Of a stretch of 64,000 nt of DNA, positions 8,735 to 17,829 are shown piece after piece. Origin of the DNA: CAXXOK01 sp963675925 (lineage in GTDB: Bacteria; Bacillota; Clostridia; Christensenellales; Aristaeellaceae); assembly GCA_963675925.2 (NCBI GenBank), contig CAXXIB010000003.1, positions 434,001 to 498,000 of the forward strand, given 5' to 3'. Numbering within the stretch: the stretch's first letter is position 1; each line of letters opens with the position of its first letter. The position numbers were made by a program, and so were the translations under genes. Below the pieces are notes generated by a model. It ran no database searches, was not told the DNA's origin, and worked only from the letters and a program-made list of their open reading frames with translations.

Positions 8735-10822
8735 TCAATTCTTCATCTGTTGAAAGCCATCCCACCGGCCGGAAAACACATCGTCAATAGAAGCAATCAA
8801 GACTTCCTGGGCGTTGACGGGCATGTCTCCGTTTGTCTGTTTGCGGGTGTAGTCTCCACACTTGTCCATAATCCAGCTTTTTTGGTTATCCATAAGCTGG
8901 AGCTTTAATACATTTTCAATGGCAAGGCGACATCGCTGGTCGCGGATGAGGAACATGAGTTCATAACGCCTGTCTAAATTGCGGGGCATCCAATCCGCGG
9001 ATGACAGGTAGACTTCTTTGTCTCCCCCGTTTTCAAATAGAAATGCGCGAGCATGTTCCAGGTGCCGTCCAACAATGGAAATCACCTGAATATTCTTGCT
9101 CATGCTTTCGTCTCCGGGGATCAGGGTGCAAATACCGCGTACGATCAGTTGAATTTTCACACCGGCGGTAGACGCATCGTACAGCGCTTCGGTGACCGAT
9201 TCATCTAATAATGAATTCATCTTGGCGACGATGCCGCTGGGCCGTCCGGCCAGCGCATGCTCTTTTTCACGTGCGATGAGCTCAAACACCTTGGATTTCA
9301 AGTTCGTTGGCGCGGCGATCAGCGCTTCGGTGTCCAGGTCGCGGCTTTCGTGTTCCAGCGCAAGGAAAAACCGCTGCACATCGGTGCATACCAGCTGGTC
9401 GCTGGTTAACAGGCCCATATCGGTATACAGCTTGGCGTTGCCGTCATGGTAATTGCCGGTGCCAAGGTGCACATACTGCTTTAAAATGCCTTTTTCTTTG
9501 CGTGTAATGATGATGGCTTTGGAATGTGTTTTCAGGCCGGGAATGCCGCAAATGACACGGGCACCGGCACGGCGCAGACGCTCGCTGTTTGTCAGGTTTG
9601 CATCCTCGTCAAAGCGGGCCTGCGTTTCCATAACGACTTCCACTTCTTTGCCCGATTCAGCGGCTTTGACCAGCGCGCTTACAACCTGGCTGTGTTTGCC
9701 GACGCGGTACAAGGTTGATTTGATGGAGACCACCGCGGGGTCAGTCGCCGCTTGCTTAAACAGATTCAAAATGGGATCAAAGCTGTGATACGGATGAAAG
9801 AGCAGCCAGTCGCGCTCTTCCAGGCGTTTGAAGATATCTGCGTCCATCAGTTCTTCAACCTGCACCTGTTCTGCTATGGGGTATTTTAGATCGCTTCTGC
9901 GAATCATGCCGTAGCTGGTCAGCATCAGCTTGCTTAAATCCAGCGGTCCTGCCACGCGAAACAGCTGATCGTCCGGTACTTCATAATGCCGGGCCAATAT
10001 CTTCAGCGCTTCCTCGCTGATGTCCTCTTCGGCTTCCAGACGCATTACATCGCCTGTGGTGCGCTTAACCAGCATCTCGCGTACTGCTGTAGCCACATCT
10101 TCATCCGGGTCCAGCGGAAAATCCTGATTGCGGATAATACGAAACGCGCTGGCCTCAACAATATCATCCTGCGAAAACATCATCCACAGCCATTGGCGCA
10201 GCAGATCTTCATGGCGGATCAGGCAGATATTGCCATCGTCACTTGGCAGCTGAAATACCCTTGGTGATCCGGGATAGGATACCATAGCATAGCGAATAGC
10301 ACTACCGTTTTTCGGTTGCAGCTTGACCATCAGGCGTAGTTTTTTCTGGTTCATGGGCCAATACTCTTCGCCCCAGGGAATAATTTTCAGCTTGGGCATG
10401 ATCTCTGCCCAGAAAATGCGTTTGATCTCGGCATTCATGGCATCCGTCAATTCCAGATTCGGAAAGAACTGTATGCCCTGTCCTGCCATTTCATCAACGA
10501 TATTATGATAGAGGATATATTGCATTTTTTCCTGCTCGGTGACCGCAACATCAACACGATCCAACTTTTCTTCCAGCGTCAAACCGCTGGACAGCTTCAT
10601 CTGACGTTGCTCGCTCCGGCCGTTGCGGAAAATGCCAACATACCGAACCTGCATAAATTCATCCAGGTTCGACGTAACAATCCCCAGGAACTTTGCCCGC
10701 TCCAGCAGTGGGTTGTCCGGGTTTCCCGCTTCTTTTTGCACTCTATGGTTGAACTGCAACCACGTTAGGTCTCTATCCAAGTGCCGTCGTTGGTCATTTC
10801 TTTTCTCATAGCAGAAATTCAT
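8735..10822 (-). CDS. ppk: polyphosphate kinase 1
   Basis: Reversibly transfers the ATP gamma-phosphate onto inorganic polyphosphate. 695 residues, full length. N-terminal domain: DRDLTWLQFNHRVQKEA and LDEFMQVRYVG. Catalytic phospholipase-D-like half: STLYRVGKHSQVV, THSKAIIITRKE (the autophosphorylated histidine region) and HLGTGNYHDGNAKLYTD. The C-terminal half has SADWMPRNLDRRYE. It is first in the minus-strand run that includes cysE and cysS, with a recognisable promoter about 70 bases upstream; only 12 bases separate it from cysE. Confidence 0.96.
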   Translation of the reverse strand: MNFCYEKRNDQRRHLDRDLTWLQFNHRVQKEAGNPDNPLLERAKFLGIVTSNLDEFMQVRYVGIFRNGRSEQRQMKLSSGLTLEEKLDRVDVAVTEQEKMQYILYHNIVDEMAGQGIQFFPNLELTDAMNAEIKRIFWAEIMPKLKIIPWGEEYWPMNQKKLRLMVKLQPKNGSAIRYAMVSYPGSPRVFQLPSDDGNICLIRHEDLLRQWLWMMFSQDDIVEASAFRIIRNQDFPLDPDEDVATAVREMLVKRTTGDVMRLEAEEDISEEALKILARHYEVPDDQLFRVAGPLDLSKLMLTSYGMIRRSDLKYPIAEQVQVEELMDADIFKRLEERDWLLFHPYHSFDPILNLFKQAATDPAVVSIKSTLYRVGKHSQVVSALVKAAESGKEVEVVMETQARFDEDANLTNSERLRRAGARVICGIPGLKTHSKAIIITRKEKGILKQYVHLGTGNYHDGNAKLYTDMGLLTSDQLVCTDVQRFFLALEHESRDLDTEALIAAPTNLKSKVFELIAREKEHALAGRPSGIVAKMNSLLDESVTEALYDASTAGVKIQLIVRGICTLIPGDESMSKNIQVISIVGRHLEHARAFLFENGGDKEVYLSSADWMPRNLDRRYELMFLIRDQRCRLAIENVLKLQLMDNQKSWIMDKCGDYTRKQTNGDMPVNAQEVLIASIDDVFSGRWDGFQQMKN

Positions 10823-10892
10823 GAATTATTCGCCTCCGTGCCACTGGCACCAGCTGTTTTACATCGGGTATTCTTTGCAGTGACTGGCGTTT

Positions 10893-10922
10893 ATTATAGC
10901 ATAGATAATCAAGGCCTTACAA
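10893..10922 (-). promoter_or_regulatory. promoter upstream of ppk
   Basis: Minus strand TTGTAA (10917-10922), 18-base spacer, TATAAT (10893-10898). It lies ~70 bases before the ppk ATG and probably drives ppk-cysE-cysS and possibly the genes after them. Confidence 0.65.
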
Positions 10923-10957
10923 GGGTTGCATTGTATGCCCCATAAGCGTTGCTCTGC

Positions 10958-10986
10958 TGGACAAACAAACCTTTATATGCTAAATT
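10958..10986 (+). promoter_or_regulatory. putative promoter of the xylanase gene
   Basis: TGGACA (10958-10963), 17-base spacer, TAAATT (10981-10986), about 50 bases before the start codon. It is divergent from, and partly interleaved with, the region of the ppk promoter. Confidence 0.5.
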
Positions 10987-11036
10987 GTGAATACTGATAC
11001 GGGCTGTGGCAGCCGGACGAAAGGAACGGACATCCA

Positions 11037-12125
11037 ATGAAAAAAGCGATACGACGAATACTTGCAATCTGCCTTGTATTGTCTTTGCTTCCGGCCGCCG
11101 TTGCCGGGGCAAGCGAAGCTTTACCGTCTTTACAAGAATTTTACACGCCGTACTTTGATTTCGGCAGTGCGATGAGCAGCAAGGAAGCCGCCGACACAGA
11201 CCGGGAAGCCTTTTATGCCGCGCAGTATAGTATTGTCACCCCGGAAAACGCCCTGAAACCGGACAGCGTCATTGATTTATATAACTCTGCCAAGGCCGCC
11301 AAGACTGACCAGGGCAGCGTCGCTGTCCACTTTCAGGCGGTGAAGTCTTTGCTGGACATGGCCCAAAGAAATGACCTGCAAGTCAATGGTCACGTGCTGT
11401 TTTGGCATCAGCAAACACCGGATCGTTTTTTCAGAGAAAACTACGATAAAAGCAAACCCTATGTAAGTCGCGAAGTCATGCTTTCGCGCATGGAGACCTA
11501 CGTGCAGCTCGTTATGGCGTACTTACATGAGAATTATCCCGGCCTTGTTGTGTCCTTCGATGTCGTAAACGAAGCCATTGACGATGCGACCGGAAAACTA
11601 AGAGAAAGCAACTATACCCGCATTGTCGGCGATGATTGGGTTTTGCAGGCATTCCGCTTTGCGCGTAAATATGCGCCAAGTGACATGCTGCTGGTGTATA
11701 ACGATTATTCCGTACCCTACAACCCCAAATCTGCCGGTATTATGAACCTGCTGGACGAATTGATGGCAGAAGACCTGGTGGATGTCTGCGGTATGCAGTG
11801 CCATTACCAAATGACCACGCCGTCGCTTTCGCAGTTTGAAACCGCCATCAAGCGCATTGTAAAGCGGGGGCTCAAAATCCGGGTGACGGAGCTGGACATC
11901 TTAGTGGATGACAATACCCAAGAATCCTTTGAAAAGCAAGCTGTACGCTATGCTGATTTATTGGGCGTAATGCTTCGCTATGCCGATTCCATTATCGCCG
12001 TGCAAACCTGGGGCACGTTTGACAACCAAAGCTGGAAGTCCGGCAATTATCCGCTGCTGTTCAACGGTGACGGAACCGCCAAACCTGCGTTCTACGCGTT
12101 GACTGATTCTGCCATCCTGCCGTAA
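11037..12125 (+). CDS. secreted endo-1,4-beta-xylanase, glycoside hydrolase family 10
   Basis: Hydrolyses internal beta-1,4 bonds of xylan. 362 residues: a signal peptide (MKKAIRRILAICLVLSLLPAAVAGA, cleavage about residue 25) and one GH10 catalytic barrel with nothing after it. GH10 landmarks are all present: TPENALKPDS, HVLFWHQQTP, VVNEAIDD (acid/base Glu), NDYSVPY, GMQCHYQ, RVTELDI (nucleophile Glu) and a late TWGTFDNQSW. There is no carbohydrate-binding module, dockerin or sortase motif, so the enzyme is probably released or held loosely. It stands alone, flanked by ppk (divergent) and the DUF512 gene, without other xylan-use genes adjacent. Confidence 0.92.
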   Translation: MKKAIRRILAICLVLSLLPAAVAGASEALPSLQEFYTPYFDFGSAMSSKEAADTDREAFYAAQYSIVTPENALKPDSVIDLYNSAKAAKTDQGSVAVHFQAVKSLLDMAQRNDLQVNGHVLFWHQQTPDRFFRENYDKSKPYVSREVMLSRMETYVQLVMAYLHENYPGLVVSFDVVNEAIDDATGKLRESNYTRIVGDDWVLQAFRFARKYAPSDMLLVYNDYSVPYNPKSAGIMNLLDELMAEDLVDVCGMQCHYQMTTPSLSQFETAIKRIVKRGLKIRVTELDILVDDNTQESFEKQAVRYADLLGVMLRYADSIIAVQTWGTFDNQSWKSGNYPLLFNGDGTAKPAFYALTDSAILP

Positions 12126-12130
12126 ATGTA

Positions 12131-12159
12131 TTGACTTTCTTGGCAAAACAACGAATAAT
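12131..12159 (+). promoter_or_regulatory. promoter of the DUF512-der unit
   Basis: TTGACT (12131-12136), 17 bases, AATAAT (12154-12159). It lies just after the xylanase stop and about 35 bases before the next start codon. Confidence 0.65.
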
Positions 12160-12192
12160 GGACTGCATTCATTTTGCGGAAGGAGACATACC

Positions 12193-13497
12193 ATGCGGCA
12201 TGAAATTACCTCGGTGCAGGAAGGCTCTGTTGCGCAGGCACACGGCCTTCAAACCGGAGATATGCTGCTGACGATAAACGGAGAAAGCATTACCGACGAA
12301 ATTGACTATCAAGCGCTGACAGCGCAGGAGTATGTCTCGTTGGTCGTGGATAGAGACGATCAGGAGATCACGGTTTCCATCCACAAGGAAGACTGGCAAC
12401 CACTGGGTCTGTGCTTTGGCGAAAGTATGGCTTTAAAAGCGCGTCCGTGCCGCAACCAATGCGTGTTCTGCTTTATCGACCAGATGCCGCCAAAACTTCG
12501 GTCCACCCTATACGTAAAAGACGACGACTGGCGATTCTCCCTGATGATGGGTAACTATATCACCCTGACCAATGTTAGCGAAGCAGAGTTTGAGCGCATT
12601 ATCAAGCGGCACGCATCGCCGCTGTACATCAGCGTTCACTCCACCAATCCGGAAATACGCCGCCGTATGATGAACAACAAGCATGCCGGGGATATTTTAC
12701 TCCGCTTGCAGCGTTTGATGGACGAAGGCATACGCTTCCACTGCCAGATTGTGTGCTGTCCGGGCCTGAATGACGGTGAAGAGCTGACGCGTACTATCAG
12801 CGATCTGGCCGCTCTTGCACCCGCCGCCATCTCCGTTGCGGTGGTGCCGGTTGGTTTAACCAAGTTTCGCCAGGGACTGGCTGCGCTGACACCCTTTGAT
12901 GCTGCCTCAGCCAAAGAACTGCTGGAGCAGCTGAAACCATTGCAGGAAACCTGCCGGAAAACGATGGGAACATCCTTTGTGTTTGCATCGGATGAGTTTT
13001 ACTGCCTGAGCGGTGACCCCCTACCGGCAGAAGACTGGTATGAAGACTATCCGCAGATTGAAAACGGCGTCGGACTGCTGCGGCAGTTCGAGGGAGACAT
13101 CAAACAGGCTGCTGCGGATGACGATTTGGACGCTCCACCCAGTCCCATTACCTATACCATCGTCACCGGCGTTGCGGCAGCACCGTTCATGCGCCAATGG
13201 GCCGACGCGTATGCCCCGCCAAATGCCACAGTCCGGGTGGAACGGATCATTAATCACTTTTTCGGTGAAACGGTCACGGTGGCCGGATTGCTTACAGGTC
13301 GGGATACGCTTCCCCAGCTAACTGCGGACCGGCTGCAAGGCACCGATGTCATCTTGATTCCCGCCAATATGCTGCGCCACGACCGGGATATGTTTTTGGA
13401 TGGCCTGACACTCAAAGAGTTTGAAGCCGCACTCCCTGCGCCTGTCCGCATTGTGGACAACGGCGAAGATTTTTATAACGCATTGCGAAACCGATAA
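12193..13497 (+). CDS. DUF512 family protein: PDZ-like domain plus radical SAM-type iron-sulfur domain
   Basis: 434 residues. The N-terminal ~65 residues form a PDZ-like module (GSVAQAHGLQTGDMLLTING). A radical SAM-type cysteine motif follows, CRNQCVFCFIDQMP at about residues 92-105 (C-x3-C-x2-C), and LSVHSTNPEIRRRMM-like text matches the radical SAM barrel. The C-terminal DUF512 domain contains VVPVGLTKFRQGL and a final VRIVDNGEDFY. The reaction is unknown. The gene is 11 bases before der, a pairing conserved across Clostridia, which suggests a link to ribosome assembly or translation. The start follows GGAAGGAG. Confidence 0.9.
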   Translation: MRHEITSVQEGSVAQAHGLQTGDMLLTINGESITDEIDYQALTAQEYVSLVVDRDDQEITVSIHKEDWQPLGLCFGESMALKARPCRNQCVFCFIDQMPPKLRSTLYVKDDDWRFSLMMGNYITLTNVSEAEFERIIKRHASPLYISVHSTNPEIRRRMMNNKHAGDILLRLQRLMDEGIRFHCQIVCCPGLNDGEELTRTISDLAALAPAAISVAVVPVGLTKFRQGLAALTPFDAASAKELLEQLKPLQETCRKTMGTSFVFASDEFYCLSGDPLPAEDWYEDYPQIENGVGLLRQFEGDIKQAAADDDLDAPPSPITYTIVTGVAAAPFMRQWADAYAPPNATVRVERIINHFFGETVTVAGLLTGRDTLPQLTADRLQGTDVILIPANMLRHDRDMFLDGLTLKEFEAALPAPVRIVDNGEDFYNALRNR

Positions 13498-13508
13498 GGA
13501 GACATTGT

Positions 13509-14840
13509 ATGCCAAAACCGCTTGTGGCCATTGTAGGCCGCCCCAACGTAGGAAAATCGACGTTTTTTAATAAAATCGCCGGGAAACGGATCTCGATTGT
13601 AGAGGATACCCCCGGTGTAACCCGCGACCGCATTTACGCCGATACCGATTGGATGGGCAGACATTTTACCCTGATCGATACCGGCGGTTTGGACCTGCAA
13701 AGCGATGATCTGCTTTTGCAAAACATGCGCCGCCAGGCACAAATCGCCATGGAAACGGCAGATGTGATCTGCCTGTTTTGCGATGGCCGGGTCGGGCTGA
13801 CGACGGAGGACGAGGATGTTGCCTCTCTGCTGCGCAGAACGCGTAAACCCATCTTGCTGGTGGTCAATAAAATTGACAGTCATAGCCAAAGCGATGCCCT
13901 GTACGAGTATTATAGCCTGGGGCTAGGCGATCCGATTGCTATTTCTTCTACCAATATGCTGGGGCTTGGCGATTTGCTGGAAGAAATCGTCCATAAGCTA
14001 CCGCCAGCCGACCCTGACGAACAGGAAGAGGCCGGTGATGTGATACAGCTGGCAGTGGTCGGCCGTCCCAATGTGGGAAAAAGCTCGCTATGTAACCGCA
14101 TTTTAGCCGAGGAACGCACCATGGTGTCCGATATTCCCGGCACCACACGCGATGCAATTGACTCTGCTTTTGTGGATGAGGACGGCACAAAGTTCAACAT
14201 CATCGATACTGCGGGTATGCGTAAGAAAAAGGTGATCGCGGACGAAAGCCTGGAGCGCTACTCGGTACTGCGGTCCATTACAGCCATCGACCGCTGCGAT
14301 GTTGCGCTGCTCATGATTGACGCGCAGGACGGCGTAACCGAACAAGACACCAAAATTGCCAGCTTGATTCTGGATGCCGGCAAAGCTTTCATCGTTGTGG
14401 TCAACAAATGGGATTTGATCGATAAAGAAACCAACACCATGGCGAAAATGGAAAAGGTCATTCTAAACGATTTGAAATTTATGAGCTATGTTCCGGTGCT
14501 GTTCCTGTCCGCCCTCACGGGCAGGCGTGTTAACACCGTGCTGTCCAAGGTTAAAGTGCTGGTAGAAAACTACCGCCGCCGCATCCCCACCGGTGTGCTG
14601 AACGAAGCGCTGGCCGACGCACAGATGACCCTGCAGCCGCCTATTCAAAGCGGGCGCAAGCTGAAAATCTACTATGTGACCCAGCAATCCATTTGCCCGC
14701 CGACCTTTGTGTTCTTTATCAACGATAAAGAGATGATGCACTTCGCCTACGAACGCTACCTGGAAAATCATCTGCGGAAAAGCTTTGAGTTTGCAGGAAC
14801 GCCGATTCGTTTCATTTTACGGGAAAAACAAAAAGATTAA
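13509..14840 (+). CDS. der: ribosome assembly GTPase Der (EngA)
   Basis: Tandem-GTPase protein needed for maturation of the 50S ribosomal subunit. 443 residues: G domain 1 with GRPNVGKSTFF, DTPG and NKID; an acidic linker; G domain 2 with GRPNVGKSSLC, DTAGMRKK and NKWD; then a C-terminal KH-like domain ending in GTPIRFILREKQKD. Full length. The second gene of the DUF512-der unit, followed by hairpins before the convergent argH. Confidence 0.98.
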   Translation: MPKPLVAIVGRPNVGKSTFFNKIAGKRISIVEDTPGVTRDRIYADTDWMGRHFTLIDTGGLDLQSDDLLLQNMRRQAQIAMETADVICLFCDGRVGLTTEDEDVASLLRRTRKPILLVVNKIDSHSQSDALYEYYSLGLGDPIAISSTNMLGLGDLLEEIVHKLPPADPDEQEEAGDVIQLAVVGRPNVGKSSLCNRILAEERTMVSDIPGTTRDAIDSAFVDEDGTKFNIIDTAGMRKKKVIADESLERYSVLRSITAIDRCDVALLMIDAQDGVTEQDTKIASLILDAGKAFIVVVNKWDLIDKETNTMAKMEKVILNDLKFMSYVPVLFLSALTGRRVNTVLSKVKVLVENYRRRIPTGVLNEALADAQMTLQPPIQSGRKLKIYYVTQQSICPPTFVFFINDKEMMHFAYERYLENHLRKSFEFAGTPIRFILREKQKD

Positions 14841-14899
14841 CCCGGACGATATGTCTTCGTCCGGGTCATAGGCAGTCGCAGCTACACAGCTTGCGGCTG
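14840..14899. terminator. two hairpins between convergent der and argH
   Basis: Hairpin 1: ACCCGGACGA (14840-14849) pairs perfectly with TCGTCCGGGT (14857-14866). Hairpin 2: CAGTCGCAGCT (14873-14883) pairs with 14888-14899 with one mismatch and one bulge, and is followed on the plus strand by a T-rich stretch. Together they probably terminate der and perhaps argH from the other side. Confidence 0.6.
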
Positions 14900-14900
14900 T

Positions 14901-16286
14901 TTATTTATGGAATTCTTTCAGCCAAGTCTCGGCGGCTGCAATACTATCGAGCACAGCACTTTCGGCAGTACCGCCGCGCAGACTGCGGCGCGAAACGCAG
15001 GTTTGCAGCGCAATGGCATGGTACACATCCTCTTCAAATAGTTCGCTTTCCTTGCGCAGTTCAGCCAAGCTCAGCTCTTCCAGGCTTCTGCCTTCCGCAA
15101 TGCACTGTTTAACAAGCGAACCCGATACATGGTGCGCATCCCGGAATGGCACTCCTTTGGCTACCAGGTAATCCGCCAGATCGGTTGCATTGGTAAAGCC
15201 CAGCTTTGCGCTTTGTTCCATCCGGTCTTTGTGGAAGCTAACCGTCGAAAGCATCGCCGTCAATACGGTCAGGCATTTCTGCACGGTATCGAAAGCATCG
15301 AAAAATGCTTCCTTATCCTCCTGCATATCCTTGTTATAGGCCATTGGCAGGCCTTTCATCACGGTCAGCAGCGCCGTTAAATCGCCATATACGCGTCCCG
15401 TTTTCCCGCGAATCAGTTCGCATGCGTCCGGGTTCTTCTTCTGAGGCATAATGCTGGAACCGGTTGCATAGGCATCATCCATAGTGACGGTCGCAAACTC
15501 GTTGCTGGACCACAGAATCAGTTCCTCGCAGAAGCGGCTAACGTGCATCATCACAAGGCTTGCAGCAGAGAGGAATGACACTAAATAGTCCCTGTCGCTG
15601 ACGGCATCCATCGCGTTATCGCTGACCTTGGCAAACCCAAGCAGCTCCGCGACGCGTTCCCGGTTCAAATCGTACACCGTTCCCGCCAGCGCACCGGAAC
15701 CCAGAGGCATAACATCCGCTTCAGCATAGACTGTGCGAAAGCGGGCCAGATCGCGCATCACCATCTGCGCATAGGCCATCAGATGAAATCCCAGCGTAAC
15801 GGGCTGCGCCTTTTGCAGGTGGGTGTACCCCGGCATCACCGTCTGGGTATGCTGCTTGGCCAGTGTCAGCAGGGTTTCCAGTAGCTCTGTAAGCGAACTT
15901 TCCACGGTTTCGCAGGCGTACTTGGCATACATGCGCGTATCCAGCGCAACTTGATCGTTGCGGCTTCTTCCGGTATGCAGTCGCTTGCCCGCTTCGCCGA
16001 TACGCCGGGTGAGCTCGGTTTCGGCAAACATGTGCACATCCTCTGCGCTCATGTCTATCGTCAGTTTTCCGGCTTCTTCGTCTTTGAGAATATCCTGCAA
16101 GCCCTGCACAATCTGCTCGCCATCCTGCGCGGATATCACGCCCTGCTCTTTGAGCATGGTTGCGTGCGCGATTGAGCCTAAAAGATCGCAGTGTAACAGC
16201 CGCTGATCAAAGGGAATCGACGAATGAAAATCATCCATCAGTTTCGCCGTTTGTTTTTCAAACCGTCCCGCCCATAGCTTGGTCAT
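14901..16286 (-). CDS. argH: argininosuccinate lyase
   Basis: Splits argininosuccinate into arginine and fumarate, the last step of arginine synthesis. 461 residues; starts MTKLWAGRFEKQT. Motifs: HTGRSRNDQVALD, PGYTHLQKAQPV and the fumarase/ASL superfamily signature GSSIMPQKKNPD. ADLAD-like text and a C-terminal LAELRKESELF region are normal. No argG is adjacent; a membrane protein gene begins 19 bases upstream, so argH may simply follow that cluster. Confidence 0.97.
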   Translation of the reverse strand: MTKLWAGRFEKQTAKLMDDFHSSIPFDQRLLHCDLLGSIAHATMLKEQGVISAQDGEQIVQGLQDILKDEEAGKLTIDMSAEDVHMFAETELTRRIGEAGKRLHTGRSRNDQVALDTRMYAKYACETVESSLTELLETLLTLAKQHTQTVMPGYTHLQKAQPVTLGFHLMAYAQMVMRDLARFRTVYAEADVMPLGSGALAGTVYDLNRERVAELLGFAKVSDNAMDAVSDRDYLVSFLSAASLVMMHVSRFCEELILWSSNEFATVTMDDAYATGSSIMPQKKNPDACELIRGKTGRVYGDLTALLTVMKGLPMAYNKDMQEDKEAFFDAFDTVQKCLTVLTAMLSTVSFHKDRMEQSAKLGFTNATDLADYLVAKGVPFRDAHHVSGSLVKQCIAEGRSLEELSLAELRKESELFEEDVYHAIALQTCVSRRSLRGGTAESAVLDSIAAAETWLKEFHK

Positions 16287-16305
16287 GCCAACACTTCCTT
16301 ACACG

Positions 16306-16794
16306 TTATCCGCACGTTGTTCTGATGGAAAAACTCACGCCCCACACATAGTAGGTGATCAGCACCTCCCGCACCGAATGGCTATCCTTGCGGGTGAGTA
16401 TGGTGGCCGATACGCTGCCGCTGGTTTTGGGCTCCAGCTTATGCAGTTTGAAATCGCCCAGTTGCAGCACATCGCCGCCCTCCGGGATGACCTGTACTTC
16501 AATCATCTCAATGGGTACAAGGCACTGGTTGGACAGTTCCAGCGTATAGGTGATAAATGCATACTCCGAGGCTTCCCCGATGCCGGCATCCGTAAAGACA
16601 ACGCCCGGGAATGCGTCAAGGGAAACATACTGGTTCACCTGCTGAAATAAATCCGGCTGGGTTATGGCTTCGTGGCCTGTGATCTCGCAATCCGCTACCG
16701 TAACCTTTGCCGTAAAGAAGAAATACCCGACGATACCGAGCACCACGATCACCAGAGCGATCATGAACAGCATCAAATACTTTAAAAAGGTCAT
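16306..16794 (-). CDS. single-pass membrane protein of unknown function, third gene of the ZorAB-like cluster
   Basis: 162 residues. One N-terminal membrane segment (residues ~7-28, LMLFMIALVIVVLGIVGYFFF), then a ~130-residue domain predicted to lie outside the membrane, rich in alternating beta-type strands (IEMIEVQVIPEG, SGSVSATILTRKD). I do not recognise a family. It starts 18 bases after the OmpA/MotB-like gene, behind GGGAGG, and is almost certainly co-transcribed with the two motor genes. It could be an accessory subunit of the channel complex. Confidence 0.75.
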   Translation of the reverse strand: MTFLKYLMLFMIALVIVVLGIVGYFFFTAKVTVADCEITGHEAITQPDLFQQVNQYVSLDAFPGVVFTDAGIGEASEYAFITYTLELSNQCLVPIEMIEVQVIPEGGDVLQLGDFKLHKLEPKTSGSVSATILTRKDSHSVREVLITYYVWGVSFSIRTTCG

Positions 16795-16812
16795 CCGTTG
16801 CCTCCCGCTCTC

Positions 16813-17829
16813 TTAATCGCCCTGTGACAGTATGTTGCGGATTTCATCGATCATTTCCGAGTCCTTTAGACGGAACTTGAACTCCACCCGGCGGGACGCA
16901 TCCATATCCACGTTGCCGTTTGCATCGTACACGGGATCTGAATAACTGCGTCCCTTTGCTGTCAAGATTTTGTATAATAAGGCCTGCTGCTTTTGTGTAA
17001 GCTGCGGCAGTTCCAGACAGAATGCGACCACTTCCAAGGCGCGTCTTTGTGAGAGTTCCAAATTATACAGATACGACCCTACCGTATCGGTATGTCCTTC
17101 GATCACGATTTCACCCAGATATTCCGCATAATCATCGCTGAGCAGCACCGATAGGTATACCGGCAGGAAGTTGTTTAGGAAGTTTTGTCCTTCCTGTTTG
17201 ATGGTGTTAGAGTTATAGTCAAAGAATACCGTAGACTCCAGCATAATATCGCCGGTATTGGCATCGACACTTGCTTTTAGGTTTGCATTGGTCAGCGCAT
17301 CCGACAGGTCACGGATAATCTTGGTGCGAACGCCCACTAAATCTTCCAGCTTCTTTTGCTGCTCGTCCATGGCTATCTGCTGGGCTTCCAGTAAATCCAT
17401 CGCGGAATTGAGTTTGGCTTCCTGCTGCGCCAAGGTCGTTTGCGTCTCGTTGAGCGCGTCTTCCTTTTCGGTTAGGGCCGCGTTGGCCGCCGCTATTTTG
17501 GCTTCCTGCTCGGTCAGTGTTTGCTCCTGTACATTCAGCAGGCCTTTTTGCACATCAATTTCTGTTAAAGCGCTGTCCAAACTGTTTTGCTGGTCAAGCA
17601 GCTGTGCGCGCTGATCGTCCAGCGTGTCCTGCTGCGATTGCAGCAGCGCGGCCTGGGCGTCCAGTTCTGCGGTTTTGGTTTCCAGCAGTGAAAAGTATTG
17701 AAATATGGTGTAGCAGAGCACAAGCACGAAAACAAGCAGCAGCGCCGCCATCATATCGGAATACGATATCCAAGCTGCACCGCCGTCTACCTTTGAAGAC
17801 CGCCCGCGTTTCCGCGTGTATCGACTCAT
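16813..17829 (-). CDS. ZorB/MotB-like stator protein with OmpA peptidoglycan-binding domain
   Basis: 338 residues. A short basic cytoplasmic tail (SRYTRKRGRSSK), then one membrane helix at ~21-45 with an aspartate at its entry (WISYSDMMAALLLVFVLVL, D25), as in MotB/ZorB proton-channel plugs. Residues ~50-160 are a Gln/Ala/Leu-rich coiled coil. Residues ~195-320 form an OmpA-like domain: FFDYNSNTIK, VIEGHTDTVGS, LSQRRALEV and SRRVEFKF. In a cell without an outer membrane this domain would grip peptidoglycan. The start overlaps the stop of the ZorA-like gene by 4 bases. No flagellar genes are nearby, and D-in-helix plus OmpA plus partner type match ZorB more than MotB. Confidence 0.85.
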   Translation of the reverse strand: MSRYTRKRGRSSKVDGGAAWISYSDMMAALLLVFVLVLCYTIFQYFSLLETKTAELDAQAALLQSQQDTLDDQRAQLLDQQNSLDSALTEIDVQKGLLNVQEQTLTEQEAKIAAANAALTEKEDALNETQTTLAQQEAKLNSAMDLLEAQQIAMDEQQKKLEDLVGVRTKIIRDLSDALTNANLKASVDANTGDIMLESTVFFDYNSNTIKQEGQNFLNNFLPVYLSVLLSDDYAEYLGEIVIEGHTDTVGSYLYNLELSQRRALEVVAFCLELPQLTQKQQALLYKILTAKGRSYSDPVYDANGNVDMDASRRVEFKFRLKDSEMIDEIRNILSQGD

